This document shows positions 1-8,545 of a stretch of 64,000 nucleotides of DNA, one piece after another; the first letter of the stretch is position 1, and each line of letters starts with the position of its first letter. Below the pieces are notes generated by a model. The model was not told where the DNA came from. It made no database searches and was given only the letters and a program-made list of their open reading frames with translations. Both the position numbers and the translations under genes were made by a program. Where the stretch lies: NCBI RefSeq assembly GCF_900107685.1, contig NZ_FNRQ01000001.1, forward strand, positions 310,001-374,000. The letters are read 5' to 3'. This stretch comes from Paraburkholderia sartisoli. Lineage in GTDB: Bacteria; Pseudomonadota; Gammaproteobacteria; Burkholderiales; Burkholderiaceae.

Positions 1-2
1 GT

Positions 3-2066
3 TCGAACCAGATGCTGGAAACCGTCATCGACAACATTCCGCAGCGCATCTTCTGGAAGGATCGCGAATCGCGCTATCTCGGCTGCAACATGGCGTTCGC
101 GCGCGACGCCGGGCTGGCCTGGCCGGAGCAGGTGATCGGCAAGACGGACTTCGACATGCCGTGGCGCGAACTCGCGCCGGACATACGTATGCACGACGCG
201 GAAGTGATCGCGTCGAGCGTGCCGAAGATGAACTTCGAGTTCGATCTTGTGCTCGACGGCGTGCATCGCACGACCGTCACGAGCAAGCTGCCGTTCACCG
301 ACAGCGACGGCAGCGTGATCGGCGTGCTCGGCTCGTACACGGACGTCACCGAGCGCAAGCGTTCGGATCTCGCGCTGCGCCTGCAAAGCCGTGCGCTCGA
401 CGCGAGCGTGAACGCGATCCTGATCACCGGGCCGGCGGAAACCGGCAACCTGATCGAATATGTGAACCCCGCGTTCAAGCGCATCACGGGCTACGATCCG
501 GCCGAGGTGCTGGGCCAGGATTGCCGCCTGCTGCAGCGTGACGACCGCGATCAGGAAGGGCTCGCCGCGATTCGCCAGGGGCTCGCCGCCAATCGCGAGG
601 TGAGCGCCGTGCTGCGCAATTACCGCAAGGACGGCGCGCTCTTCTGGAACCAGCTGTTCATCGCGCCGGTGCCGAACGCCGACGGCCAGACGACGCACCA
701 CATCGGCGTCATCAACGACGTGACCGAACTGATCCGCTATCAGGAGCAGCTCGAATACCAGGCGAATTACGACAGCCTCACGCGCCTGCCGAACCGCAAC
801 CTGCTGCGCGACCGGCTGCAACACGCGCTGATCGCCGCGCAGCGTCGCGAGCGGGGCGTGGCGGTGGTGTTCATCGATCTCGACGGCTTCAAGAACGTGA
901 ACGACAGCCTCGGACACAGCGTCGGCGACCGGCTGCTCGGCGTGGTCGCGGAGCGGCTCGCGCGTTGCGCGCGGGCGAGCGACACGGTCGCGCGTCACGG
1001 CGGCGACGAGTTCGTGATCGTGATGACCGACACCGTCGACGAACAGTTTCTGATTGCGTGGATGGAGCGCGTGCGCGCGTTGATCTCGGAGCCGGTCTGG
1101 CTCGACGGCACCGAACTGTATGTGGGCTGCAGCCTGGGCGCGAGCCTCTTCCCGCAGGACGGGCACGATGCCGAAACGCTGATGAAAAAGGCCGACCTCG
1201 CGATGTACCGCGCGAAGGAGATGGGCCGCAACACGTTCCAGTTCTTCCAGCCGGAGATGAACGCGAACGCGAGCGCGCGGATGAACCTCGAGCGGCATTT
1301 GCGGCGCGCGCTGCGCGACGGCGAATTCCTGCTGCATTACCAGCCGCAGGTGGATATCGCGAGCGGGCGGATTGTCGGGATGGAAGCGCTCGTGCGCTGG
1401 CTCGATCCGGAAGCCGGGCTGGTGTCGCCGGCATCGTTCATTCCGGTGGCGGAAGAAAGCGGGCTGATCGGGCCGCTGTCGGAATGGGTGCTCCACGAGG
1501 CGTGCCGCCAGAACAAGGCGTGGCAGGACGCGGGCTTGCCGCCGGCGCGCGTGTCGGTGAACCTGTCGGCGCGGCAATTCGAGCAGCGCGACATCGCGGT
1601 GCTCGTCAAGCAGGTGCTCGCGCAGACGGGGCTCGAACCGAAGTATCTCGAACTCGAACTGACCGAGAGCACGATCATGCGCAACGCCGAGGACGCCGTG
1701 ACGATGCTCACCGAACTGCACGCGCTGGGCATCGGTCTCGCCATCGACGACTTCGGCACCGGTTATTCGAGCCTGAGCTATCTGAAGCGTTTCCCGGTTG
1801 ACCGCCTGAAGATCGACCGCTCGTTCGTGTCGGATATCGGCGCATCGAGCGACGATGAGGCGATCACGTCAGCGATCATCGCGCTCGCGCACTCGCTGAA
1901 ACTGCAGGTAATCGCGGAGGGCGTGGAGACGTCGGCGCAACTCGACTTCCTGCGCGAGCGTGCCTGCGACGAAATGCAGGGCTTCTATTTCGCGAAGCCG
2001 ATGCCGCACGAGGCGGTTCCGGCGTTGTTGCGGCAGGAGGCGGCGCAGGAGGTGGCAGGCACCTAG
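3..2066 (+). CDS. PAS-PAS-GGDEF-EAL protein (c-di-GMP synthase/phosphodiesterase), 5' partial
   Basis: The reading frame is open to the window edge and already lies inside a PAS domain at its first residues, so the true start is upstream. Numbering from the ATG at 12, a PAS domain covers about 1-115 and a second PAS/PAC about 120-240. A GGDEF domain follows with the signature GGDEF intact at 330-334, then an EAL domain with EAL at 458-460 and the loop [10 protein letters not shown] near 578. Both catalytic signatures are intact, so the protein could make cyclic di-GMP, hydrolyse it, or do one while the other domain is regulatory; the sequence cannot decide. The PAS pair suggests control by a ligand or redox signal. 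The N-terminal part, including any membrane segments, is not visible. The next gene is on the opposite strand and ends 27 nt away. Confidence 0.93.
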   Translation, partial: SNQMLETVIDNIPQRIFWKDRESRYLGCNMAFARDAGLAWPEQVIGKTDFDMPWRELAPDIRMHDAEVIASSVPKMNFEFDLVLDGVHRTTVTSKLPFTDSDGSVIGVLGSYTDVTERKRSDLALRLQSRALDASVNAILITGPAETGNLIEYVNPAFKRITGYDPAEVLGQDCRLLQRDDRDQEGLAAIRQGLAANREVSAVLRNYRKDGALFWNQLFIAPVPNADGQTTHHIGVINDVTELIRYQEQLEYQANYDSLTRLPNRNLLRDRLQHALIAAQRRERGVAVVFIDLDGFKNVNDSLGHSVGDRLLGVVAERLARCARASDTVARHGGDEFVIVMTDTVDEQFLIAWMERVRALISEPVWLDGTELYVGCSLGASLFPQDGHDAETLMKKADLAMYRAKEMGRNTFQFFQPEMNANASARMNLERHLRRALRDGEFLLHYQPQVDIASGRIVGMEALVRWLDPEAGLVSPASFIPVAEESGLIGPLSEWVLHEACRQNKAWQDAGLPPARVSVNLSARQFEQRDIAVLVKQVLAQTGLEPKYLELELTESTIMRNAEDAVTMLTELHALGIGLAIDDFGTGYSSLSYLKRFPVDRLKIDRSFVSDIGASSDDEAITSAIIALAHSLKLQVIAEGVETSAQLDFLRERACDEMQGFYFAKPMPHEAVPALLRQEAAQEVAGT

Positions 2067-2093
2067 ATGTTCCCGCCAGCATCTTCGCCGCTT

Positions 2094-2414
2094 CTATATC
2101 AGTTGCGCCTGGTGCGCATAGGCAAACCATGTGATTGCCAGCATCAGTGCGCTGGAGCCGATAGCGAAAGCCATCACTGCGCGCACTGTTCGTGCTGCGG
2201 ATTCCCCGGCGGAAAATGCAGGAAGGACGGCCCAGACAATGGGCACAACCAGATAGACGCAAAGTGACCCTAGCCTGAACCATGGCGGACAGGATTCCCT
2301 GCATAGATAGACACCGGTCGATTTCTCGATCGCAACCGGTATAAGGTCGAACAGGCACCCGATCAGCAGTCCGATCATGCTGCCCGCAACCACCACGACA
2401 GTGCGGCGCATCAT
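2094..2414 (-). CDS. Small 3-TM membrane protein, candidate immunity partner of the T6SS amidase
   Basis: This is a 106-residue protein with three hydrophobic segments at about 4-24, 48-67 and 77-98. The stretch between the first two carries two cysteines (CRESC). The start at 2414 is chosen because its ATG overlaps the TGA of the amidase gene by ATGA; a longer in-frame start at 2474 would lie inside the amidase gene. I do not recognise a family. Known immunity proteins for Tae4 amidases (Tai4) are soluble periplasmic proteins with a signal peptide, and this does not look like one. Its place as the last gene of a PAAR-effector operon, translationally coupled to the effector, makes immunity the leading inference. 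An accessory membrane role is possible. Confidence 0.6.
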   Translation of the reverse strand: MMRRTVVVVAGSMIGLLIGCLFDLIPVAIEKSTGVYLCRESCPPWFRLGSLCVYLVVPIVWAVLPAFSAGESAARTVRAVMAFAIGSSALMLAITWFAYAHQAQLI

Positions 2415-3052
2415 TTGATCTCGAAGAAAAGAATGACCTTCGAGTTTCGAAGATCCGAGTACATCGGTATCCATGGGTTCTGGATATTCAGCCTGAATCG
2501 CATGAATGTTTCGATAGTCCCGAAAAAGCCGTTGCTCGTCAGTCTGCTGCCATTCCAGAGATCGATATGGCCACCTGATGCTGACTCTTCCGATTCACCG
2601 TCGCGGCGCCAGTAGCCGCCAAAAAATATGATACCGGTGCGTCTTGCGACTGCGCGCTGCCAGTCCGCGCCGCTGATGTTTTCGGGCCTGGCTGGCAGGC
2701 CGGCGAAAGGCTTGAGACTGAGCCACTGAGCCAGTTCGTCGGCGCGGGTTGCCGTGGGTTTGCCGTTGAGGACGATCCGTCCGATGCCTGTTTTTCCCGC
2801 AGCCGGCTTTACCACTTTCGACGAAAAGGACTTCATGTCAATTCCGGCACGGTGCAGTGTGACGCTCATTCGAATTGCGCACTGGTTCGAATAAGCACCT
2901 GTCGGATCGTCATAGGGATTTCCTGTTGCATAGTTGTCCCATAGTTGCTGAAACATAACAGGCTGCACTTGCAGGCTGAGAACGGAGCCTGGTGTCGAGT
3001 TGGTCCTGACCGTGTGGCGGCCGGCTGCGGGCACATGCTGCGGCATGGTCAA
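2411..3052 (-). CDS. tae4: Type VI secretion amidase effector, Tae4 family
   Basis: This 213-residue protein matches the Tae4 family of secreted cysteine amidases, which cut the peptide cross-links of peptidoglycan in the periplasm of rival bacteria. The visible catalytic residues are Cys58 in NQCAIRMSVTL and His162 in GGHIDLWNG, with Asp164 after it; the spacing fits the papain-like NlpC/P60 fold of the family. There is no signal peptide, as expected for a protein delivered by the type VI machine. The start overlaps the end of the upstream PAAR gene (ATGA), and its stop overlaps the start of the small membrane protein, so all three should be translated together. The specific cleavage site is known for Tae4 relatives and not shown here. 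Confidence 0.88.
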   Translation of the reverse strand: MTMPQHVPAAGRHTVRTNSTPGSVLSLQVQPVMFQQLWDNYATGNPYDDPTGAYSNQCAIRMSVTLHRAGIDMKSFSSKVVKPAAGKTGIGRIVLNGKPTATRADELAQWLSLKPFAGLPARPENISGADWQRAVARRTGIIFFGGYWRRDGESEESASGGHIDLWNGSRLTSNGFFGTIETFMRFRLNIQNPWIPMYSDLRNSKVILFFEIK

Positions 3053-3603
3053 ACCCTTGCAAGGGCTTCGTCACCCCAGAAAATCTCGTACATTCCTGGC
3101 CCTTCGGTTGCGATACGCGGCAACTGACCGTTCGAATCCAGTTGTCCGCCGAAACGTCGGCCATCTTTAGTTTGAACAAGGAAGGGCAAGCCAGCCAGAT
3201 CACGACCATGGATTGACCGCGAGAGCTGTACCTGCTCGTCGAACAGTCCCACTTCACCGGCAAATCCGGTCTCCACGGGAGACTTTGCGTAGCCCAGGGC
3301 AACGAGTTCCTCATGAGTGAAACGGTGTTTCACGTTCGTCATGGAAGCAATGAGTTGCGGCTTCGGGTCACACCTGCACATGCAGAGATCGCCTTCGAGG
3401 GCATCTTTCCTGCCGTGGAGCGAGTTGTTGTGATGTGGTCCGACACAAAGGATGCGTCCCGTCGTTTTGCACGCCGGGCAATAGACTTCGTCGCCCTCCA
3501 GGGCCAGTGCCTTCTCTTTGTTTGTCATCCGCATATCGGCCGCGCCGACGATATAGCCACCTGTCGTCGTCTTGTCGCCCTGAACGCAGTTGTGTCGCTC
3601 CAT
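3049..3603 (-). CDS. PAAR-domain type VI spike-tip protein
   Basis: This is a 184-residue protein. Residues 1-87 form a PAAR domain: an N-terminal Gly/Thr-rich strand (GDKTTTGG), the CPAC pair at 42-45, repeated GD turns and a closing CRCDPKPQLIAS motif. PAAR proteins cap the VgrG spike of the type VI secretion system and carry effectors on the tip. Residues 88-184 form an extension of the kind found on PAAR proteins that load a separate cargo. It is the first gene of a three-gene operon with the amidase directly after it, so the amidase is its likely cargo. A ribosome binding site (GGAGG) precedes the ATG at 3603, and two short hairpins lie just upstream. Confidence 0.86.
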   Translation of the reverse strand: MERHNCVQGDKTTTGGYIVGAADMRMTNKEKALALEGDEVYCPACKTTGRILCVGPHHNNSLHGRKDALEGDLCMCRCDPKPQLIASMTNVKHRFTHEELVALGYAKSPVETGFAGEVGLFDEQVQLSRSIHGRDLAGLPFLVQTKDGRRFGGQLDSNGQLPRIATEGPGMYEIFWGDEALARV

Positions 3604-3619
3604 AGGAACCTCCGGGATT

Positions 3620-3652
3620 GGCTTTTGCGAAGCCAGACAATTTGATTGTCTG
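3620..3652 (-). promoter_or_regulatory. Two adjacent hairpins/palindromes in the PAAR leader
   Basis: Read on the minus strand, a palindrome with 8-bp arms CAGACAAT/ATTGTCTG and a 3-nt centre (3634-3652) is followed by a hairpin with arms GGCTT/AAGCC (3620-3634), then the GGAGG ribosome binding site of the PAAR gene. The palindrome could be a repressor operator or a leader structure affecting translation of the effector operon. No known regulator is recognised. Confidence 0.4.
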
Positions 3653-3831
3653 CCACGCTAGCAGGCTGCCATCTCGGGATTGTCAAGAATTGTGGTGGCT
3701 CAACGCGTACGGCGAGACTCTGTATGGGACGCGCAATACAGTCAGAACATGCGCGAAGGAAATCGCCGACGCGACGTGCGGCTTGTCGCTGCGAATTCGG
3801 GAACTACCATCCCGAAACACAAATGGACGAC

Positions 3832-4227
3832 TCAATCCAGCGCCGGCAACGCCCGCGGACGACGGTCGCTGTCGGTCGCGACATACGTGAGCGTCGCTTC
3901 GGTCACCTTCACGACGTGCTCGGCGAGGCTCATACGCTGCGCGTACACCTCAACCGAAACCGTGACCGACGTATTGCCCGTCTTCACGATATCCGCGTAA
4001 AAGCTCAGCAGGTCGCCGACAAAAACCGGCTGCTTGAACACGAACGAATTGACCGCGATCGTCGCGACGCGGCCGTTCGCGCGGCGGCTCGCCGGGATCG
4101 ATCCGGCGATGTCGACCTGCGCCATGATCCAGCCGCCGAACACGTCGCCATGCACGTTCGAATCCGACGGTTGCGGGACGACACGCAGAGCAGGCGGCTT
4201 TTGCGGGAGTTGGAGATTTTGGGTCAT
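3832..4227 (-). CDS. yciA: Acyl-CoA thioesterase, hotdog fold (YciA-like)
   Basis: This 131-residue single-hotdog protein hydrolyses acyl-CoA to free acid and CoA in the cytoplasm. The family signature is clear: SDSNVHGDVFGGWIMAQVD near the N-terminus, with the catalytic Asp of the GD-FGGW loop, then a TIAVNSFVFKQPV strand and a C-terminal ATLTYVA strand. I chose the ATG at 4227, which gives the usual family length; an upstream GTG at 4290 would add an unmatched 21-residue tail. It lies divergently from the ABC exporter gene with about 230 nt between, so each probably has its own promoter. Exact chain-length preference cannot be read from sequence. Confidence 0.88.
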   Translation of the reverse strand: MTQNLQLPQKPPALRVVPQPSDSNVHGDVFGGWIMAQVDIAGSIPASRRANGRVATIAVNSFVFKQPVFVGDLLSFYADIVKTGNTSVTVSVEVYAQRMSLAEHVVKVTEATLTYVATDSDRRPRALPALD

Positions 4228-4461
4228 CGTGACATCCAGGGAGCGGGTTGGCTTCGTGCCGGCTGGCTTCGCTTCATACGGAAGAGACACGCTTTTCGCG
4301 CCGTCGGCGTGGCCGGTGCCCGGCCAGCGCGGCGAAAGCGGCGCCAGCCGGCTTCTGCGACAATAGGAAGATCAGGAATTGTACGGGAAAGCGCACAAGC
4401 CGGAAGCCTGCGGGCAGGCGCACTCCGATACAGTCGATCCCCCTCCCCACAGCCGACCTTC

Positions 4462-6357
4462 ATGCGCCGTTATTCCGCCTCGTCCGAGCCTTCGCCGATC
4501 TCGACCCAGCCGCGCAACGACTGGCAGACGATCCTCTCGCTGCTGCCGTATCTCGCGACGTACAAGTGGCGCGTGACGTTCGCGCTCAGCTGCCTGATCG
4601 GCGCGAAGGTCGCGAACCTTGGCGTGCCGATCGTGATGAAGCGGATCATCGACAGTCTCGTGTCAGTGCAGCACCTGACGGCGCTCGGGCGCGCGGATCA
4701 CGCGCCAGGCATCGTGCTGCTAGGCGGCGTCGGGCTGCTCGTGGTCGCGTACGCGGTGGTGCGGCTGTCCACGTCGCTTTTCACCGAACTGCGCGAAATC
4801 CTGTTTTCGAAGGTGACCGAAAGCGCGGTGCGGCAACTCGCGCTGAAAGTGTTCCGGCATCTGCATGCGCTCTCGCTGCGGTTTCATCTGGAGCGGCAGA
4901 CGGGCGGCATGTCGCGCGACATCGAACGCGGCACGCGCGGCATCACGCAGCTCATTTCGTATTCGCTCTACAGCATCCTGCCGACGCTCGTCGAAGTCGG
5001 GCTCGTGCTGGGATTTTTCGTCGTCAAATACGAGGCGTATTACGCGATCGTCACGTTTATCGCGCTCGCCGCGTACATCACGTTCACCGTGAAAGTGACC
5101 GAATGGCGCACGCATTTCCGTCGCACGATGAACGACCTCGATTCGCGCGCGAATTCACGCGCCATCGATTCGCTGCTCAACTACGAAACGGTCAAATACT
5201 TCGGCAATGAAGAGTGGGAAGCGAAGCGCTACGACGAAAACCTGAAGCGCTATCGCGCGGCGGCGATCAAGTCGCAGAACTCGCTGTCGGCGCTGAATTT
5301 CGGCCAGCAGACGATCATCGGCACGGGCCTCGTGTTCATCCTGTGGCGCGCGACGCAAGGCGTCATGGCGGGCAAGGTCACGCTCGGCGATCTCGTGCTG
5401 ATCAACACGTTCATGCTGCAGCTCTACATTCCGCTGAATTTCCTCGGCGTGGTGTATCGCGAGCTCAAGCAGAGTCTCACCGATATGGACCGCATGTTCA
5501 CGCTGCTCGGCGCCGCGCAGGAAGTGCCCGACATGGAGAACGCGTCCGCGCTCACCGTGCGCGGCGCGCAGGTGCGGCTCGATCACGTGAATTTCTCGTA
5601 CGAACCCGAGCGCCAGATTCTGCACGACGTGAGCTTCACGATTCCGGCCGGCACGACGACGGCGGTCGTCGGACATAGCGGCTCGGGCAAGTCGACGCTC
5701 GCGCGCCTGATGTTCCGCTTCTACGATCTCGACCGCGCAACGGGCGGCGCGATCACGATCGACGGCCAGGATATCCGCGACGTGACGCAGGCTTCGCTGC
5801 GCGCGTCGATCGGCATCGTGCCGCAGGATACGGTGCTCTTTAACGACACGATCTACTACAACATCGCCTACGGCCACCCGGCGGCGACGCGCGACGAAGT
5901 GATCGCGGCGGCGCGCGCGGCGCACATTCACGATTTCATCGAAGGGCTGCCGAAGGGCTACGAGACGCCGGTGGGCGAGCGGGGCCTGAAGCTGTCGGGC
6001 GGCGAGAAACAGCGCGTCGCGATTGCGCGCACGATCCTGAAGAATCCGCCGATCCTGATCTTCGACGAAGCGACGTCCGCGCTCGACTCGCGCTCCGAAC
6101 GCGCGATCCAGCACGAGCTCGACCAGATCGCCCGCGAGCGCACGACGCTCATCATCGCGCACCGGTTGTCGACGGTCGTCCACGCGCAGCAGATTATCGT
6201 GATGGATCGCGGACGGATCGTCGAACGCGGCACGCATGCGGAACTGGTGCGCGCGGGCGGTCTGTTCGCGCAGATGTGGGCGTTGCAGCAGCAACGCGCG
6301 GAACACGCGGACGAGGCGGCGGAGCCGGCAGCCGAAGCGGGCAGCGCCGGGCACTGA
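4462..6357 (+). CDS. ABC exporter, Atm1/HMT1 type (fused membrane and ATPase domains)
   Basis: This 631-residue half-transporter acts as a homodimer in the inner membrane. Residues about 20-330 hold six membrane helices, with the characteristic Atm1-class stretch around NYETVKYFGNEEWE. The ATPase domain has Walker A GHSGSGKST, a Q-loop, signature LSGGEKQRVAIAR and Walker B ILIFDEATSALD, followed by the H-loop in IIAHRLST. Bacterial Atm1 relatives export glutathione-derived or metal-thiol conjugates, and mitochondrial Atm1 serves iron-sulfur cluster assembly; the substrate here is not known. The frame is open far upstream to 3646, but similarity begins at the ATG at 4462. It stands alone, with murU convergent 108 nt downstream. 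Confidence 0.92.
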   Translation: MRRYSASSEPSPISTQPRNDWQTILSLLPYLATYKWRVTFALSCLIGAKVANLGVPIVMKRIIDSLVSVQHLTALGRADHAPGIVLLGGVGLLVVAYAVVRLSTSLFTELREILFSKVTESAVRQLALKVFRHLHALSLRFHLERQTGGMSRDIERGTRGITQLISYSLYSILPTLVEVGLVLGFFVVKYEAYYAIVTFIALAAYITFTVKVTEWRTHFRRTMNDLDSRANSRAIDSLLNYETVKYFGNEEWEAKRYDENLKRYRAAAIKSQNSLSALNFGQQTIIGTGLVFILWRATQGVMAGKVTLGDLVLINTFMLQLYIPLNFLGVVYRELKQSLTDMDRMFTLLGAAQEVPDMENASALTVRGAQVRLDHVNFSYEPERQILHDVSFTIPAGTTTAVVGHSGSGKSTLARLMFRFYDLDRATGGAITIDGQDIRDVTQASLRASIGIVPQDTVLFNDTIYYNIAYGHPAATRDEVIAAARAAHIHDFIEGLPKGYETPVGERGLKLSGGEKQRVAIARTILKNPPILIFDEATSALDSRSERAIQHELDQIARERTTLIIAHRLSTVVHAQQIIVMDRGRIVERGTHAELVRAGGLFAQMWALQQQRAEHADEAAEPAAEAGSAGH

Positions 6358-6465
6358 CGCGCGATAGCCGTGGATTCGCGCCTCGCGATCAGGCGCAGGT
6401 GAATGCCGCCGCCGTGGCTGTTGCAACCCCGTCGCGCGACGACAGCGCGGCGCGGCCACGGCTCG

Positions 6466-7179
6466 CTAGCGGCGTGCCGTGAGCGTTTTGTCGAGCGCCT
6501 GCAACTGCGCCGGTGTGCCGACGTTTTCCCACAATCCTTCGTACAGTTCGCCCGTCGCGCGCCCATGGGCGATCGCGTCGCGGTAGTAGGGCTTCAGCGC
6601 GCGGCGCGTGCCGGGTTGCAGGTCGCTGAACATCCGCGTGTCGTACAGCCCGATGTTGCCGAACGTGAAACGCGGCGACGCATCGAGCGAAAGCACGCCG
6701 TCGACAAGCCCAAAATCCCCCGCCGGATGAAACGCCGGATTCGGCACCATCACGAGATGCATGCCCGGTTCGGGCAGCGTGGCGAGCCGCGCGGCGTGAG
6801 CATCGAGCGTGCCGTAGTCGAAATCCGCGTACACGTCGCCGCTGACCGCGACGAAGATTTCCGGCTTGCCCGCGTCTTCCAGCAGCGGCCGGGCTTGTGC
6901 AATGCCGCCCGCCGTCTCCAGCGCTTCGTCTTCAGGCGAATAGCGCAGCGCGACGTTCCAGCGCGAGCCGTCGCCGAGCGCGGCTTCGATCTGCTCGCCA
7001 AGCCACGCGTGATTGATCACGATGGTGTCAAAGCCGGCCCGCGCGAGCCGCTCGACCTGCCACTCGATCAACGCGCGGCCGCCGGCTTCGAGCAGCGGCT
7101 TGGGGCGCGAATCCGTCAGCGGACGCATCCGCTCGCCGCGTCCCGCGGCAAAAATCATCGCTTTCTTCAGGGAATTCAC
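6466..7179 (-). CDS. murU: N-acetylmuramate alpha-1-phosphate uridylyltransferase
   Basis: This 237-residue sugar-1-phosphate nucleotidyltransferase opens with AMIFAAGRGERMRPLTD (the phosphate-binding GxGxRxxP-like loop), followed by KPLLEAGG and an acidic SGDVYADFDY metal-binding strand. The last residues, ENVGTPAQLQALD, are typical of the family. MurU transfers UMP to MurNAc-1-phosphate and yields UDP-MurNAc, bypassing de novo synthesis and fosfomycin's target. The assignment rests on the gene immediately upstream, the kinase amgK, 27 nt away on the same strand; the two act in sequence in cell-wall recycling. Other nucleotidyltransferases of the RmlA fold are the alternative, made unlikely by this pairing. 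Confidence 0.9.
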   Translation of the reverse strand: MNSLKKAMIFAAGRGERMRPLTDSRPKPLLEAGGRALIEWQVERLARAGFDTIVINHAWLGEQIEAALGDGSRWNVALRYSPEDEALETAGGIAQARPLLEDAGKPEIFVAVSGDVYADFDYGTLDAHAARLATLPEPGMHLVMVPNPAFHPAGDFGLVDGVLSLDASPRFTFGNIGLYDTRMFSDLQPGTRRALKPYYRDAIAHGRATGELYEGLWENVGTPAQLQALDKTLTARR

Positions 7180-7206
7180 AGAGGGGGCGGTCCTGGGTGA
7201 AGAGGC

Positions 7207-8322
7207 TCAGAACGTATAGCCGACGTCGATGGCGCGGCCTTCCAGCTGGTCGAGCAGCTTCGCGAACGGTCCGAGCGGACGATACCGTTCGGCCACCTTG
7301 CGCGCGTAGCCGATAAAGCGCGGCAGGTCGGCGAGGTAGTGCGGCTTGCCGTCGCGATAGTTGATCCGGCAGAAGAGCCCGAGCACCTTGATATGCCGCT
7401 GCAGGCCCATCCATTCGAGCTGGCGGAAGAATTCGCCGAAATCGGGATCGACCGGCAGGCCGGCTTTTTTCGCGCGCTCCCAGTAGTACACGAAGCAATC
7501 GAGCTCGAACGCTTCGTCCCAGCTCAGAAACGCATCGCGCAACAAGGAGGCGACGTCATACGTGATCGGGCCGTGGACGGCGTCCTGGAAGTCGAGCACG
7601 CCCGGGTTCGGGGTCGCGATCATCAGGTTGCGCGGCATGAAATCGCGCAGCATGAACACCTGCGGCTGCGCCCGCGCGCTCGCCACCAGCAGCGCGAACG
7701 TGCGATCGAGCACGCCACGGGTGTTGTCGTCGACGGCCTGGTTCAGATGCCGTTCGATAAACCACTCCGGCATCAATTCCATTTCGCGGCGCAGGAACGC
7801 CTCGTCGAACGGCGGCAGGACGCCTTCCCGCGATGCGAGCTGCCAGCGGATCAGCGCATCGAGCGCGTCGCGCATCAGCGTGCGCGGGACGGTGCTGCCG
7901 GCTTCGATCCGGGCTTCAACCCGGGCTTCAGCCTGGGCTTCGACCTGGGCGCCGGTCAGGGCGTGCAGGTACGACTGCGTGCCGAGATCCGTGACCAGCA
8001 TGAAGCCCGCGTCGAAATCGACCTCGAGCACGCGCGGCACGTGGACGCTCGCCTGCGCGAGCAGTTGCGCGATCTGCGCGAACTCGCGGCACTTCTCGGG
8101 TGGCGGCGCATCGACCGCAATCAGCGACGCGCCATGTTCACCGCGCGCGGCGAGCCGGAAATAGCGCCGGAAACTCGCGTCCGACGAAGCCGGCGCGAGC
8201 GAGGCCACATCGAGGCCATAACGGTCGGCATGCGGGCGAAGCCAGGTGGTGAGCAGATCCAGACGGCGGTCGGAGGTAGGCGAGGCGGCGGCGCTGGCGC
8301 CGGAAGGCGTGGAAAAGGTCAT
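7207..8322 (-). CDS. amgK: N-acetylmuramate/N-acetylglucosamine anomeric kinase (aminoglycoside-kinase fold)
   Basis: This 371-residue kinase phosphorylates the anomeric carbon of MurNAc and GlcNAc with ATP, feeding MurU. The catalytic loop reads LRDFMPRNLM, keeping the essential Asp and Asn though the usual His before RD is Leu; the metal-binding DFQDA loop follows, then ITYDVASLLRDA. The ATG at 8322 gives the family length; an in-frame start at 8412 adds 30 unmatched residues. It is oddly interrupted near residues 125-140 by four copies of a four-residue unit (Q/R, V/A/I, E, A), encoded by a 12-bp tandem repeat. Divergent lptD lies 223 nt away, the arrangement also seen in pseudomonads. Confidence 0.9.
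   Translation of the reverse strand: MTFSTPSGASAAASPTSDRRLDLLTTWLRPHADRYGLDVASLAPASSDASFRRYFRLAARGEHGASLIAVDAPPPEKCREFAQIAQLLAQASVHVPRVLEVDFDAGFMLVTDLGTQSYLHALTGAQVEAQAEARVEARIEAGSTVPRTLMRDALDALIRWQLASREGVLPPFDEAFLRREMELMPEWFIERHLNQAVDDNTRGVLDRTFALLVASARAQPQVFMLRDFMPRNLMIATPNPGVLDFQDAVHGPITYDVASLLRDAFLSWDEAFELDCFVYYWERAKKAGLPVDPDFGEFFRQLEWMGLQRHIKVLGLFCRINYRDGKPHYLADLPRFIGYARKVAERYRPLGPFAKLLDQLEGRAIDVGYTF
7901..7948. repeat. 12-bp tandem repeat, 4 copies, inside amgK
   Basis: Four consecutive 12-bp units begin at 7901, 7913, 7925 and 7937, with consensus GCTTCRRYCYGG. The unit length is a multiple of three, so the coding strand simply reads a repeated tetrapeptide ending in EA. The copies differ at a few positions, which points to an old expansion. 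Confidence 0.8.
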
Positions 8323-8545
8323 GAAAACCCGAGGCAAATTCTGGGGGGCAACGTCTTGCCATATAATACCCCACGACTTTTTTGACGCGACTTGCGCCAG
8401 CTTTTCGCCCATCCCGTTTGACCGTCCGCCTTGTCGATCGACAGATTGTGCTTATTGGCCTGCATTCTGGCTGACATGGCCCGATTGCGCAGGCGGCGGA
8501 CAGTAATGGCGTGGGCTGGCGGCGGGTCGATTCGCCAAACGATAC
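8323..8545. other. Divergent intergenic region between amgK and lptD
   Basis: This holds the promoters of amgK (minus) and lptD (plus). A TATAAT hexamer lies at 8362-8367, but I find no convincing -35 element at the right distance on either strand, so I do not call a promoter. A TTGACG at 8382-8387 also lacks a partner. Confidence 0.4.

Noticed and set aside
4248-5210. Alternative plus-strand frames within the ABC exporter gene
   Set aside because: Shadow frames; the exporter's motifs are continuous in one frame.
8362-8367. TATAAT as a -10 promoter element for lptD or amgK
   Set aside because: No acceptable -35 hexamer at 16-18 nt on either strand.
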